The position numbers and the translations under genes are program-made. Shown one piece after another: positions 12,201-22,265 of a DNA stretch of 64,000 nt. How positions within the stretch are numbered: position 1 is the stretch's first letter; the number at the start of each line of letters is the position of its first letter. The stretch is from Quercus robur (lineage: Eukaryota; Streptophyta; Magnoliopsida; Fagales; Fagaceae). Below the pieces are notes generated by a model. That model had not been told where the DNA came from. It worked only from the letters and a program-made list of their open reading frames with translations, and made no database searches. The stretch is from assembly GCF_932294415.1 (NCBI RefSeq), contig NC_065538.1:42065843-42129842 (forward strand), read 5' to 3'.

Positions 12201-12510
12201 CATTCCAAGTGTGAATGAGCATTGTGGTCACTACCTTGTAGTGATTGCTTTGTTGATCAAGCCATGGTTTTTTTCTTAACTTCATCTTTGCTTGATCACA
12301 TATAGCCTGCTTCATATGCATTTCATGCTTTTTTGCATACAATGATCATGGTGTATTGTTGTGTTTTAGGAGTTTCAAGTTCATATGATTCAAGAACATC
12401 ACAGTTTCTAAAGTTAGGTGTGAGTGAGTTTTGCTCAACTGTTCCCAACTCACATGTTAAGTCTAGAGTCTGTTTTAGGGTTTTGTCACAGAATAGCTAA
12501 AGGGGGAGAT
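9282..12510 (+). other. Non-coding interior of the gag-only element
   Basis: No pol domain in any frame. Notable words are a CG-rich patch with repeated CGCGACTC at about 10388-10540, resembling the LTR patch; an internal purine tract AAAAAGGGGGAGAG at about 11322-11335, followed by two AGTATACT palindromes; and three tandem units around CATATACTTAGTGTATTG at 12111-12171. Short open frames here do not resemble known proteins. Confidence 0.75.
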
Positions 12511-13596
12511 TGTAAGGTTAAATTTAATCAACCATCTTGTTGGCTTCATTCCGTGCCAAATTTGCTTGTATTTCAGCATTTAGTAACCCTGTATTTATGT
12601 GGGATTGTTGTAAGGGTAGTGAGTGAGATAGAGCGTTGAAATGCTCAAGAGTGTGCAAGAAAACAGAGACTCGCGACTTGATCTCGCGGGTGACTCGCGG
12701 CTTCAAGCCGCCAGAAGCAGCACACGTGCCAAGCATGCCAGAAGTTGAAGCGTCATGCTAGCTGGAGCACTGTAGGACAAAATAGGACAATTGGCCATTC
12801 AGATACCTCGCGGCTGGAACTCGCGACTCAGTTAAGCCACAAGGCCAAGCCGCGAACCAGCCCTGTTTTGAAAAACCTGACTCTTCACATTCCATTCTCA
12901 CCCTAGTATAAATACCCCTTATACCCATAAAAGAAAGAGAGCTTCCAGAGAGAATTTTGAGAGAGAAACTCTAGTGTTATACAAGATTGATTCATCCACA
13001 ATCTTCACATAAGAGACTATTCAAATTCCTCAACTTTCTTCCTCTCCATTGTTAAACCCTTGAGAGGTATTTTTACCAAAACCTTTTCTCACCATATCCA
13101 TTACTGTGAGAGGACTGTTTGGTGTTCTGGGAAGCAGTTAGGAAGGAACCAATCTACATTGGTTGATGCTATGGTCAAGTAGCGGAATCCGGGAAGCTAG
13201 AAAAGAAATAGGTTCGGGGCAACCTCGTTGGAGCAAGAAGCTTGGAGGGCTTAAGTATACTGGGTAGATTAGGCTTGGAGGGTCTATTACTGTTCATGTA
13301 TCCCAACTACATTTTCTAATGGATTACTTACCGCTTGGAGGGCGGCGGAGAGGTTTTACGCCGAGAGTTTCGGTTTCCTCTTCGATAGCATATCGTGTGT
13401 TGTCCTTGTGTTTGCATCTTCCTTCCCTTTTCAACTGTGGATGTGATTTATAATTGGCTTAGATTGATTTCCAATTCTGTTTATAACTTATGTTTATTTT
13501 CCGCACACTAGTTGTTTGTCATAAAGCTTGAATTGGTTATTTTGTATTTGGGGGTCTAAACGTTCAAGGGTGGTTTATACACTATTTGAACTTTCA
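12511..13596 (+). repeat. 3' LTR of the gag-only element
   Basis: Starts TGTAAGGTT after the purine tract, ends CTTTCA, followed by the target duplication GTGTG. CG words are better preserved here (ACTCGCGACTTGATCTCGCG) than in the 5' copy, where several have become TG or CA, the pattern expected of methylated CpG decay. Confidence 0.95.
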
Positions 13597-13601
13597 GTGT
13601 G

Positions 13602-13749
13602 CAATTTAAAATTGTTACTTTTTATGATGAACTCATTACTAACAAAGTTTTATAATAAATATGCTATAATATATGTATAATATTTTCCAAAAAAAATTTT
13701 ACATAAAACATTACAACATTATCCGTGTATTGCACGGACAACTTACTAG
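13602..13749 (+). mobile_element. Helitron 3' end
   Basis: A hairpin (CCGTG-TATTG-CACGG, 13723-13737) is followed after eight bases by CTAG (13746-13749) and then T. Hairpin plus CTRR next to T is the classic Helitron 3' terminus. The body would extend left through the gag-only insertion into the RPA-like exons at 5485-6345. The 5' TC end was not found. Confidence 0.7.
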
Positions 13750-14176
13750 TTGTCTAAAAAAATTACACAATGTATAACTTAAACTTATAAACACACATGA
13801 AAATGAAAATATTTAGTACTGTAGTATTTATCATGTGGACCTTTGAACCTAGTCACTATAGTAGAAAATCTAATCACACCAATGAATGAATATTATAAAC
13901 TAATATTAATGATCCAACCAAAAGCACAATATCAATTATCAAAAAACATGATATCTTTTTATAGGAAATGTCATTTACTTAGCCTTTTGATCATTAGGAA
14001 GTAACAGCAACAGCTTACACGCTAAGTAGAGGACTTCTTTTGACATACTGCATTGCAATTTTCAAATATTCGAGGTTTTCTAAGCAAAACATCCTCCAAG
14101 GTACGTAGTATATGGCAGGTCCCTCTCCAGCATTCTCAAGAAAATGCAAATTAGTGTTACAACTTTAATCCTTGCC
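13750..14176. other. Upstream region of the cysteine protease pseudogene
   Basis: AT-rich, no coding signal and no repeat boundary recognised. It probably holds the former promoter of the protease gene. Confidence 0.5.
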
Positions 14177-14183
14177 TATAAAT
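14177..14183 (+). promoter_or_regulatory. TATA box of the cysteine protease gene
   Basis: TATAAAT lies 89 bases before the ATG at 14266, placing a start site near 14210 and leaving a short leader. This is the only TATA-like word at a sensible distance. Confidence 0.55.
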
Positions 14184-14713
14184 CCCATGGCCATTTTGGA
14201 ATTGTTGTGCATTGAAAGATCGATCCACCTCTATACTCACTAACATATCACTTTGGTTTGGTACCATGGCTTATGCAAGCCTAAATTATTTCCTCTGCTT
14301 GGCCTCTCTCTTAATGTTGGCCATTGGTACCTCAGAAGTGTTGTGCCGCCCCCTTGATGAGCAAAACATGTTGACAAAGCATGAGGAATGGATGGCTCAA
14401 CATGGACGCATTTACAAAGACATGGATGAAAAAGAGAGACGCTATATGATATTCAAGAAAAATGTGGAATGGATAGAAGCTTTTAACAAAGGCTTGGACC
14501 AAAAATACACATTGAATGTAAACAAATTAGCAGACCTAACAAATGAGGAGTATCGTGCTATGCTTAATGGCTACAATATGCAATCCTCTGAAGTAGTGCA
14601 CACCTCCTTAAAAGCTACATCTTTTAGATATGGGAATGTGACTGATGTGCCACCCTCTATAGACTGGAGACAGAAGGGTGCTGTGACTCCTATCAAAGAC
14701 CAAGGATCGTGTG

Positions 14714-15433
14714 GTAAGTGATCATTTATAAGAGCAAATAGATTCTTTCACTCTCTCTTTTGATTTTTATAAATCATTACTGTAAATTGTGCTTTTAAAC
14801 TCAAATATAAGTATGTTCGGTTTTGGTCTCTCAATTTTAAGATGATCGATTTTGGACCTTCGTATTTTTAAAATGTAATAATTAAGTGCCTTAAAATTAA
14901 GTGCCTTCGTCTATTTTGATTTTTATAATAACTAGTTTATAACCCCATGCATATGCATGGATACACTTAAAGATATACAATAAGAGACATAATATAATTC
15001 TCATATATATAATTGAAATACTATTGATAGTCATTTTTATAATTTGTTAACTCTTTAAAAAACTTTGTAAGGATATTATTAGGTATAAAATGTAAATTGT
15101 CCATATTTTTTTTATTATTATTGTGAAAACTTTTTTTTTTTACGACTCATTTATTCTAGACTCTTTGGTTTTTGTACTTAAAAACTCACTTGGATGAATA
15201 TTCATGATGTGATCGCACATTTAATTCTAAAATTAAGAAATAAAACTCTTTGAGAATATTCTAAAAAAAAAAAATTCTTTGAGAATAAATAATTTAAGAC
15301 ACATGGCGCGAAATTGGAATTCTAATTTGGAATTCTAATTTGAGTTTCTCTCAACTTCACCTACTATTATATATATAGATTATATCATAGTAATGCTAAA
15401 TTGCTAATTGGTCACTTTCATTTTGTTATTTAG
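14714..15433 (+). other. Intron 1 of the protease pseudogene (720 bp)
   Basis: Donor GTAAGTG and acceptor TTATTTAG restore the conserved active-site Cys-Gly-Cys-Cys-Trp across the junction. It contains the small Helitron at 14932-15379. The remaining intron sequence is AT-rich and unremarkable. Confidence 0.9.
14932..15379 (-). mobile_element. Small non-autonomous Helitron in the intron (448 bp)
   Basis: On the minus strand it starts TCTATATATATAATAG after A and ends CTAG before T. A perfect 16-bp palindrome, CCATGCATATGCATGG (14945-14960), lies nine bases inside the CTAG. Insertion between A and T without target duplication fits Helitrons. It contains a direct repeat of GGAATTCTAATTT. No protein is coded. 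Confidence 0.75.
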
Positions 15434-15703
15434 GATGTTGCTGGGCATTTTTAGCAGTGGCAGTTGTGGAAGGGATTAACCAGCTTAAAACTGGTAATTT
15501 AACTTCTCTATCTGAGCAAGAACTTGTGGATTGTGACACTAAAGACCAAGGTTGTGAAGGCGGTTTAATGGACAATGCCTTCCAATTTGTCCTACATAAT
15601 TTTGGACTCATAACTGAAGCCAATTACCCCAATGAGGGAGTGGGTGGCACTTGTAATCCCAAGAAGACAACTGATCATTCAGCCATAATAACTAGTTATG
15701 AAG

Positions 15704-16761
15704 TGTAAAGTTGTGATTTCCAACTATATTGTGTTGACTTTAATTCCGTGCCAAATTTGATTGTAATTTCTTCAATCATTTTCCCTGTATGTATGTAGGT
15801 TTATTTGTAAGGGATGAGTGTGAGAGATCGATGAAGAATCAAGCTTCAAAAGTTGAATAAGTGGATTTCACGACTGGCTCGCGATAAGCAACCCGTGAGA
15901 AGGCCACTGTAGAGCACATGACTGGAAGATGAAGAGTCATGCTAGGCTGTCAATTTTGCGACTATCTCGAGAGAAGGGTCAACCCGCAAAGAACCCGCAA
16001 AAGTTTCTGTTTGGCAAAAAGTTGTGTTTTGCTTTACCAAATCTTTACCCACACTATATATACCTTAGTTACCCACAAATTGTAAGGAGTGTTTTTCAGA
16101 GAGAAAACCCTAAAAAATACTCTTAAGAGTTAGAGATTGTTATACCCACAATCATCTACACATTTCCTTGTGGTTTTCCTCAACTCCTACCTCTTCATCT
16201 CTAGATCTTTGAGAGGTTGCTAGTCCAAACACTTACCATACCCATTATGAGTGTAAAGTGAGATTTTAGTGTTGCTAGGAAGTATTAGAAGAAGTCATTC
16301 ATTGGCAGATGCAATTGGGCTGAATTGCGGGATCCAGAAAGTTAGAGAAGACAAGACTCCGAGAAGTCCGTTGGTAGTAGAAGCTTGGAGGGCTCAAGTA
16401 CATAGGGTAGACTAGGTTTGGAGGGTCTTTTGTTATTCGTGTATGTACTCCAACTTTATTCTCTAGTGGATCAATTTCGACTAGAAGGGTCACAAAGAGG
16501 TTTTTCGCCGAGTTCTTCTGTTTCCTCTTCAATAACACGTCTTGGTGTTATCTTGTGTTTGCATCTCTCTTCCCTACTCTTTAAGTTTTCATTTTATTAT
16601 TGATGATGGATGAATATGGATTAAGGTAGAGTTATCAATTCATTGTGCTCATTTACTCTTGTTCCGCACTTACTCTAAGTTAGAGTAAGAGCAATCTAGC
16701 CGTAATTTTTATTTGGGGGTCTGAACAAACTCTTGTGTTTTAGCACAAATTTGAGCTTTCA
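15704..16761 (+). mobile_element. Solo LTR inside exon 2 of the protease (about 1,058 bp)
   Basis: Starts TGTAAAGTTG, ends GAGCTTTCA, and interrupts a continuous protease codon series. It resembles the LTR at 7067-8152 in order of words (ATTCCGTGCCAAATTT near the start, TTGGAGGGTCT, TTTATTTGGGGGTCT, same end), so it is a divergent relative, and it carries similar CTCGCGA words. The flanks share only AAG, shorter than the five bases expected, so the junction may have lost bases. TATATATACC near 16054 is its probable TATA box. Confidence 0.88.
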
Positions 16762-16818
16762 AAGATGTGCCTACTAATGATGAGAAGGCTTTGTTGTAGG
16801 CTTTAGCCAACCAACTAG

Positions 16819-17079
<261 letters not shown>

Positions 17080-17189
17080 TGAAAAAAGAAATATAGTTGG
17101 GTCTCATATTAAATTATAGATGTGTCAATAATCAAATAATAATCAAATAAATTGTTTGGTTCTATAACCTTGAAGAAAAGCTAAGCTTT

Positions 17190-17337
17190 TGTAAGTGAAT
17201 CATAAGAAAGCTATTGAAGATTCTAAGGCAAATACTCAGAGAATGAGGGGGGGGGGGGGGGGAGGGGTAAAGAGAGAGAGAGATTTATGAGAAAGAGAAA
17301 ATTGATATTTTCATTATATGAGAAATTTACACATTAC

Positions 17338-17393
<56 letters not shown>

Positions 17394-17646
17394 CCAAAGA
17401 ATCCAAAAATCTTAGATCACTTCTAAATATCTTCTAGAAAAATCCTCTAACAACCAAAACAGAATTTTCTGCTCAAACTCGTGTCGTAACTAACTTCTTG
17501 AAGACTAACTAACTATTGCTTTGCTAGCATGAGATGAAATGCTCTGTGTGCCTAAGTTAGGATTGCTTCTGATGAAACGCATCGTTTGAATTAGTTGATA
17601 CACATGTTATCGCTTAATGGTGTCGATTACCTGATCATCTTCAACA
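17190..17646 (-). repeat. 3' LTR of the decayed Copia (457 bp)
   Basis: On the minus strand begins TGTTGAAGATG after the purine tract TTTGAGGGGGGA and ends CTTACA. It is 80 bp longer than the partner LTR, owing to a G run at 17247-17262, a TA run at 17343-17389 and about 40 bp of extra sequence near 17520. Confidence 0.85.
17343..17389. repeat. (TA)n microsatellite in the LTR
   Basis: About 23 TA units where the partner LTR has only four (near 24116), so it expanded after insertion. Confidence 0.95.
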
Positions 17647-18236
17647 TCCCCCCTCAAACGAATGGGGGAGGAACAAGCCATAAGTTTGTCTTTGAAGAAA
17701 AGAAAGAGAGGAGCAGCCAAAGGTTTAGTAAACATATCGGCAAGATTGACCTTGCCAGATACGAATCGAACACAAAGATCGCGGCAAAGAACCATTTCTT
17801 GAACAAAGTGATAATCTACCTCGACATGCTTGGCACGGGCATGAAACACTGGATTGGAAGCAAGAGCAATGGCAAAGACATTGTCACACCAAAGAAATGG
17901 AATATGATGAAGAAAAAGATGAAGCTCACGAAATAATGTTCTAAGCCAAGAAAGCTCAACAACTGTAGTGGCCAGTGCACAATACTCAACTTCGATGGAG
18001 GACTTGGAAACCGTGGTTTGCTTCATAGATGACCATGAGATAGGATTAGACCCCAAAAACACTATGAAACCAGTAGTAGATTTCCTATCAAATGGATCCC
18101 CTACCCAATTAGCATCAGTAAAGGCAGATAAAGTGAGAGGTCCACAAGAAAGGTGAACACCATGAGTAAGGGTACATCTAACATAACGAATTACTCTCTT
18201 TGTAGCTTGTAAGTGGGTAGTAGTAGGAGATTGCAT
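17647..18236 (-). pseudogene. Copia RNase H domain fragment
   Basis: Reads as the C-terminal end of a Copia polyprotein: LSAFTDANWVGDP, KSTTGFIVFLG, ISWSSMKQ, EVEYCALA and HVEVDYHFVQE are standard Ty1/Copia RNase H landmarks. RNase H removes the RNA strand after reverse transcription. The frame is open here but is cut off from the reverse transcriptase at 18237 by the solo LTR; protein similarity resumes at 19210. Confidence 0.9.
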
Positions 18237-18237
18237 G

Positions 18238-19209
18238 TGTTAGGGACATATTTGATGTAATTGACTAATCTTTTGATAAAACGCACTTTACTTGTAATTG
18301 GGTAGATCGAGAATGGGTTTACTATTTCATGAAACAAGTGTTCATGTTTAGTATTGAAGTCATGCAAATCTGACAAAGAAACAAGTGAAGAATGTGCTGC
18401 TCATTAAAGCTCGACAGAAGTCTCAATAGAATCCTTTCTACCAAGAATTACTTCTGAAACTCAACAGAAACTCGACACAAGCTGTATCTGTCGAGAATTA
18501 CGAAATCAGGTTTTCCAGATCTGATTACATGCATATCCTTGAGTATTTGTGTAAGGTTTATTTTCTCACAACCCTAAACATATATAAGGATTATTTTAAG
18601 AACCGTCACAAGGATGTAAGGTGATGCAAAGTAATAATACATGCATATTGTAACCGAAGACAAAAATTGCTCTAGTTCATCATATTCTCTGTAGAAGCTA
18701 CTATGTCTTTACGCCAAGGGTTTTATGACCAAAGAGCTTCTTGATCTTTACTGTTGATGAACTGAAGAACTTTGCAACCAACAATCTTCCTCAAGTTGGT
18801 GTGTTAGTCATGTACTGGGATCCGTGCATCATTGGTTAGTCACGTACTAGGATTCGTGCATTGAAAGGAGAGATTGCCACTATAATACAAGTCCAATTGG
18901 GTATTAGGGTAAGGTTCAACTGTAGATTGGTATTGGGTATTGGGATTCTTTTTACTTGTAACTGCTTGTGATTGATAATAGTGGATTCTCAAGAGTGGTG
19001 ACCTTAAATTCACCTGATGGGGTTTTGTCTCGGTGGTTTTCCCCATTCGTAAACAAATCACCTGTGTCAAACTTATTTTCCACTGCATTTAGTTATTTGG
19101 TGATTTGTTTATGCTACCACGCTATTGCATGTTAAATTGACTTAATTAATTAACTTGGATAATTAATTGATTAATTTACCAAAGGGGTTAATACATTTTT
19201 GGTCTATCA
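18238..19209 (+). mobile_element. Solo LTR nested in the Copia element (972 bp)
   Basis: Begins TGTTAGGGACATA, ends GGTCTATCA, and is flanked by the perfect duplication GCATG (18233-18237 and 19210-19214). Removing it and one GCATG restores the Copia reading across the joint. No internal region is present, so it is the product of LTR-LTR recombination. It is unrelated to the solo LTR at 15704-16761. Strand is given by TG...CA order only. Confidence 0.93.
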
Positions 19210-20073
19210 GCATGAATTGACATAACTGGTGAACACTGAATACCAAGTCTGGTCTAGTAAAGGTAAGGTACTGTAAAGCCCCAACCATGCTCCTATAAGT
19301 AGTTCGATTAGTGAGAAGATACCCAGTGGTAGGAGTAAGACTTGTAACAGGGCAACATGGAGTTTTACAGAGCTGGGAGTTATGCATATTGAATCTGTGT
19401 AGAACATCAAAGGCATATTTGGACTGAGACAAGGTGAGACCAAACCTAGTAGGAGTTATTTGAATTCCAAGAAAGTAATTAAGAGGGCCAAGTTCCTTGA
19501 GTTCAAAGTTGGAATTGAGAGCGTGAACAAGATTTGAAATCTGAGTAGGAACATTGCTAGTGATGATTATATCATCAACATACTAAAGAAGATAGAGAAC
19601 AATAGGGCCAAAGTGATATACAAATAAAGAAGTATCTGCCAAAGAAGCTACAAACCCAAGATGAAGAGCAATTGTGAGGTAAACCTCTCAATCCAGGCTC
19701 AAGGAACTTGTTTCAAGCCATAAAGAGACTTCAGTAATTTGCAAACATGCTGAGGTTTGGATTGATCAATGTAGCCTAGAGGTTGTTGCATATGAACCTC
19801 TTCCTTGAGATAACCATGGAGAAAGGCATTTGATACATCTAACTGTCTCATAGGCCAATTAAAGCTCACTACAATGGCTAGAACTAATCTGACTATTGCA
19901 TGTTTGATCACTAAACTAAATGTCTTAGTACAATCAATGCCTGGTTGCTGATGGAAGCTCTTAGCTACAAGCCTTGCTTTGAAGCAAGCTATAGAGCCAT
20001 CATTGTGAAGCTTAAGTTTAAAAACCCATTTACATCCCACAAGATTGACATTGGGAGGTGGAGGAACAAGCAC
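19163..20073 (-). pseudogene. Copia reverse transcriptase, broken
   Basis: The N-terminal part (20073-19699) shows CKWVFKLKLHNDGSI, RLVAKSFHQQPGID and QLDVSNAFLHGYLKEEV, standard Copia reverse transcriptase. A stop in the active-site region near 19580 directly precedes YVDDI, and a frame change separates this from the segment around 19432-19210 (SQSKYAFDVLHRF, TYRSMVGALQYLTFTRPD). The gene continues across the nested solo LTR into RNase H. Residues 19163-19209 of the naive frame belong to the solo LTR, not the polyprotein. Confidence 0.88.
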
Positions 20074-20467
20074 CCAAGTATGTTGTTTCTACAGTGCATC
20101 AAATTCAGCATCCATAGCCTTGCACCAATTTGGATAAGAAGAGGCAATCTTGTAGGTAGGGGGGTTTAGTAAAAGAATAGTTAAAAGTAATTTTATATCA
20201 AAGCTTAAGTTTAGAAATTCCACTTTTGGATTTTGGTTTGCATAGGGTGCTGATTAATAGGAACAATAGGTAATGGATTAGGATCAATAGAAACAATAGG
20301 TGTAGGTGATGAAGTGGGAGTAGCTAGAGTAGGTAAAGTGGATTGTGGAATAGGATTAGATGTAGTATGTAACAGTGGAGTTGAAATGTCAGAAGTGGAA
20401 TTGGAAGGGGAAGTGGAAGGAATGGAATTCTAAGAAGGCAATGGACCTAAGACAGAGGGCTGATTAA

Positions 20468-20698
20468 GGGTTCATTTGGGAATAGCTTATTTAACTGAAA
20501 CTAGAAATATTTTGCTGAAAGTACTGTAGATAAAGGTAAAAATTAGTTGAAATATTGCAGTGAGACCTATGAATAGTACTAAAAAGTGCAGTGGGACCCA
20601 TGGATAGTTCTAAAAAGTGCAGTTGGACCCATGGATAGTAGCAAAATAAGGTAAATAGTAAAATAAGCAAACTTTAAACTCTAATCCCAAACACAACC
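20468..20698. mobile_element. MITE, 231 bp, TAA target duplication
   Basis: Bounded by TAA (20465-20467 and 20699-20701), with imperfect terminal repeats GGGTTCATTTGGG and GGTTGTGTTTGGG. Inside are three near-tandem units around GTGCAGTGGGACCCATGGATAG (about 31 bp). A three-base TAA duplication suggests a PIF/Harbinger (Tourist-like) source. Non-coding. Confidence 0.75.
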
Positions 20699-20738
20699 TA
20701 AGAGAGTGAAAATAGAGAAGATTGGAGAACCAAAGGGA

Positions 20739-21690
20739 CTATAAAGGAGGAGGAGATTGTGACTGAGAGGAAGAGATTAGATTTGGATATGAGACTTTAG
20801 TCTCATTAAATAGAACATGTCTAGAGGTATACACAATTTTAGAACTAGGATCAAAACACAGATAACCTTTCGAAGTAGTGGAATATCCTAGAAAAATACA
20901 TTCTTCAGTTCTAGGATCTAGCTTATGAGAGTTATAAGGTCTGAGAAAAGGGTAACAAGCACAACCAAACACCTTAAGTTGACTAATATCAAGTTTAGAG
21001 TGAAAAAGTAAAGACCAAGGTGAGTGAAAATGCAAAATAGAAGTAGGCAACAAATTGACAAGAAAAATAGCAATTTGGACAGCATAAGGCCAGAAAGTGG
21101 AAGGAATAGAAGCTTTAGATAGTAAAGTGATAGTGGTTTCAATAAGATGTCTATGTTTCCTTTCCACCAAACCTTTTTGTTGGCTAGTTTATGGGCAAGA
21201 TGGTGGAGAATATCATTTGCAAACAGAAAAGATTCAAATGATTTGGAAACATATTCCCTACCACCATCTGATCTCAGAATCTTAATTTTGGAGGAAAATT
21301 GAGTTTCAGCCATGGATTTAAACTTGACAAACATAAAAAAAGACTTCATACTTTTTCTTAAGTAATTAAATCCATGTAAAATGAGTATAATGATCAACAA
21401 ATAGCACATAATATTGGATATCATTGAGAGATGAAACTGGGGTAGGACCCCATACATTAGAATGCACTAATTCAAAAGGTGAATGTGTAGTAAATTGAGA
21501 CTGATTAAAAGGAAGTTTATGCATTTTACCATTGAGGTAATGTGTACAATATGTGAGATTACACTTATTGGCAGAAAATTTAAACTTTGGAAAAAGGAAT
21601 TGCAGAACTTGAGCATGTGGATGTCCAAGACTGTTATGCCAGATTTCCCAAGTGGAAGGTGTAGATGCAACATGATTGCAGACTCTAGAC
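20739..21690 (-). pseudogene. Copia integrase, frameshifted
   Basis: Begins near 21660 with the HHCC zinc segment (WHNSLGHPH), continues into the core (SKIKILRSDGGREY, with the conserved Asp) and ends with KVFGCACYPFLRP and EECIFLGYS, the usual end of Copia integrase. A frame change near 21170 (in the KLANKK region) and stops near 21365 and 21470 disable it. Integrase would insert the cDNA into the host chromosome. Confidence 0.85.
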
Positions 21691-21752
21691 TGAAGAGACA
21701 GATTAGAAGCTTTACTAGGGTAGATAGGGTAGACACCTTGTTCACTCTTGCC

Positions 21753-22154
21753 CTAGTAAAGGACATTCCCTGTGGCCAAAGCTTGAATAGATAGAAGATT
21801 TTCATCAAAATAACACCAACACTTATTGTCATGACAAATTTTGTGAACAGAAGCTAGATTTGAAGCTATGGAAGGCACCCTAAGAACATTTTTAAGATGA
21901 AAAGATGATGTTTGAGTAGGGAATTGAAAATTACCTATGTGTGTGATTGGAAAATTTTGACCATTACCAACAATAAGTTGATCTTGTCCATTATAAGGCT
22001 GAGGAAATGAGAGTGAATTTAGGCTGGATGTGACATGATTAATGGCTGCACTATTAGCAAGCCAGGGTTGTTCTTGAGTAATTGCTGCATTTGAAGCAGT
22101 AGCCATAGCAGCTAACTTTGTAAGAGGATGCTTCCCTTGAAAAGCATAGTCCAT
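21753..22154 (-). pseudogene. Copia protease and zinc knuckle region, active site lost
   Basis: The zinc knuckle CQICGKIGHLTIDC lies just upstream (about 22165-22206), followed by WLANSAAINHVTSSL. Copia proteases have an Asp-Ser-Gly triad at that place; here it reads Asn-Ser-Ala, so the catalytic Asp is gone. The segment ends at a TAG at 21753. Confidence 0.85.
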
Positions 22155-22265
22155 CTTATGATAGCAGTCAATGGTAAGATGACCAATCTTTCCACAGATT
22201 TGACAAGTTAGTCTCTCAGTCTTGGGACCTTGAGCCTGTGTTGGAGAAAACTGATTCTACTAATT

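Larger units (their letters stand above)
7067..13596 (+). mobile_element. Complete gag-only LTR retrotransposon (Copia type, non-autonomous)
   Basis: Two 1,086-bp LTRs (7067-8152 and 12511-13596) flank a 4,358-bp interior, with GTGTG on both sides (7062-7066 and 13597-13601). The tRNA-iMet primer site TGGTATCAGAGC is at 8155-8166 and a polypurine tract AAAGGGGGAGA is at 12499-12509. The interior codes only for a gag-like protein with zinc knuckles; I find no protease, integrase or reverse transcriptase. This fits a gag-carrying non-autonomous class (TR-GAG) mobilised by a Copia partner. By eye I count about 56 LTR differences (near 5%), mostly transitions, so the insertion is not recent. Confidence 0.93.

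Noticed and set aside
9282..12510. Hidden pol in the gag-only element
   Set aside because: No integrase, reverse transcriptase or RNase H motif found in any frame; open frames of 60-180 residues are Phe/Leu-rich chance frames.
14212..14265. Upstream start for the cysteine protease frame
   Set aside because: It begins with TTG and precedes the signal peptide; ATG 14266 is the natural start.
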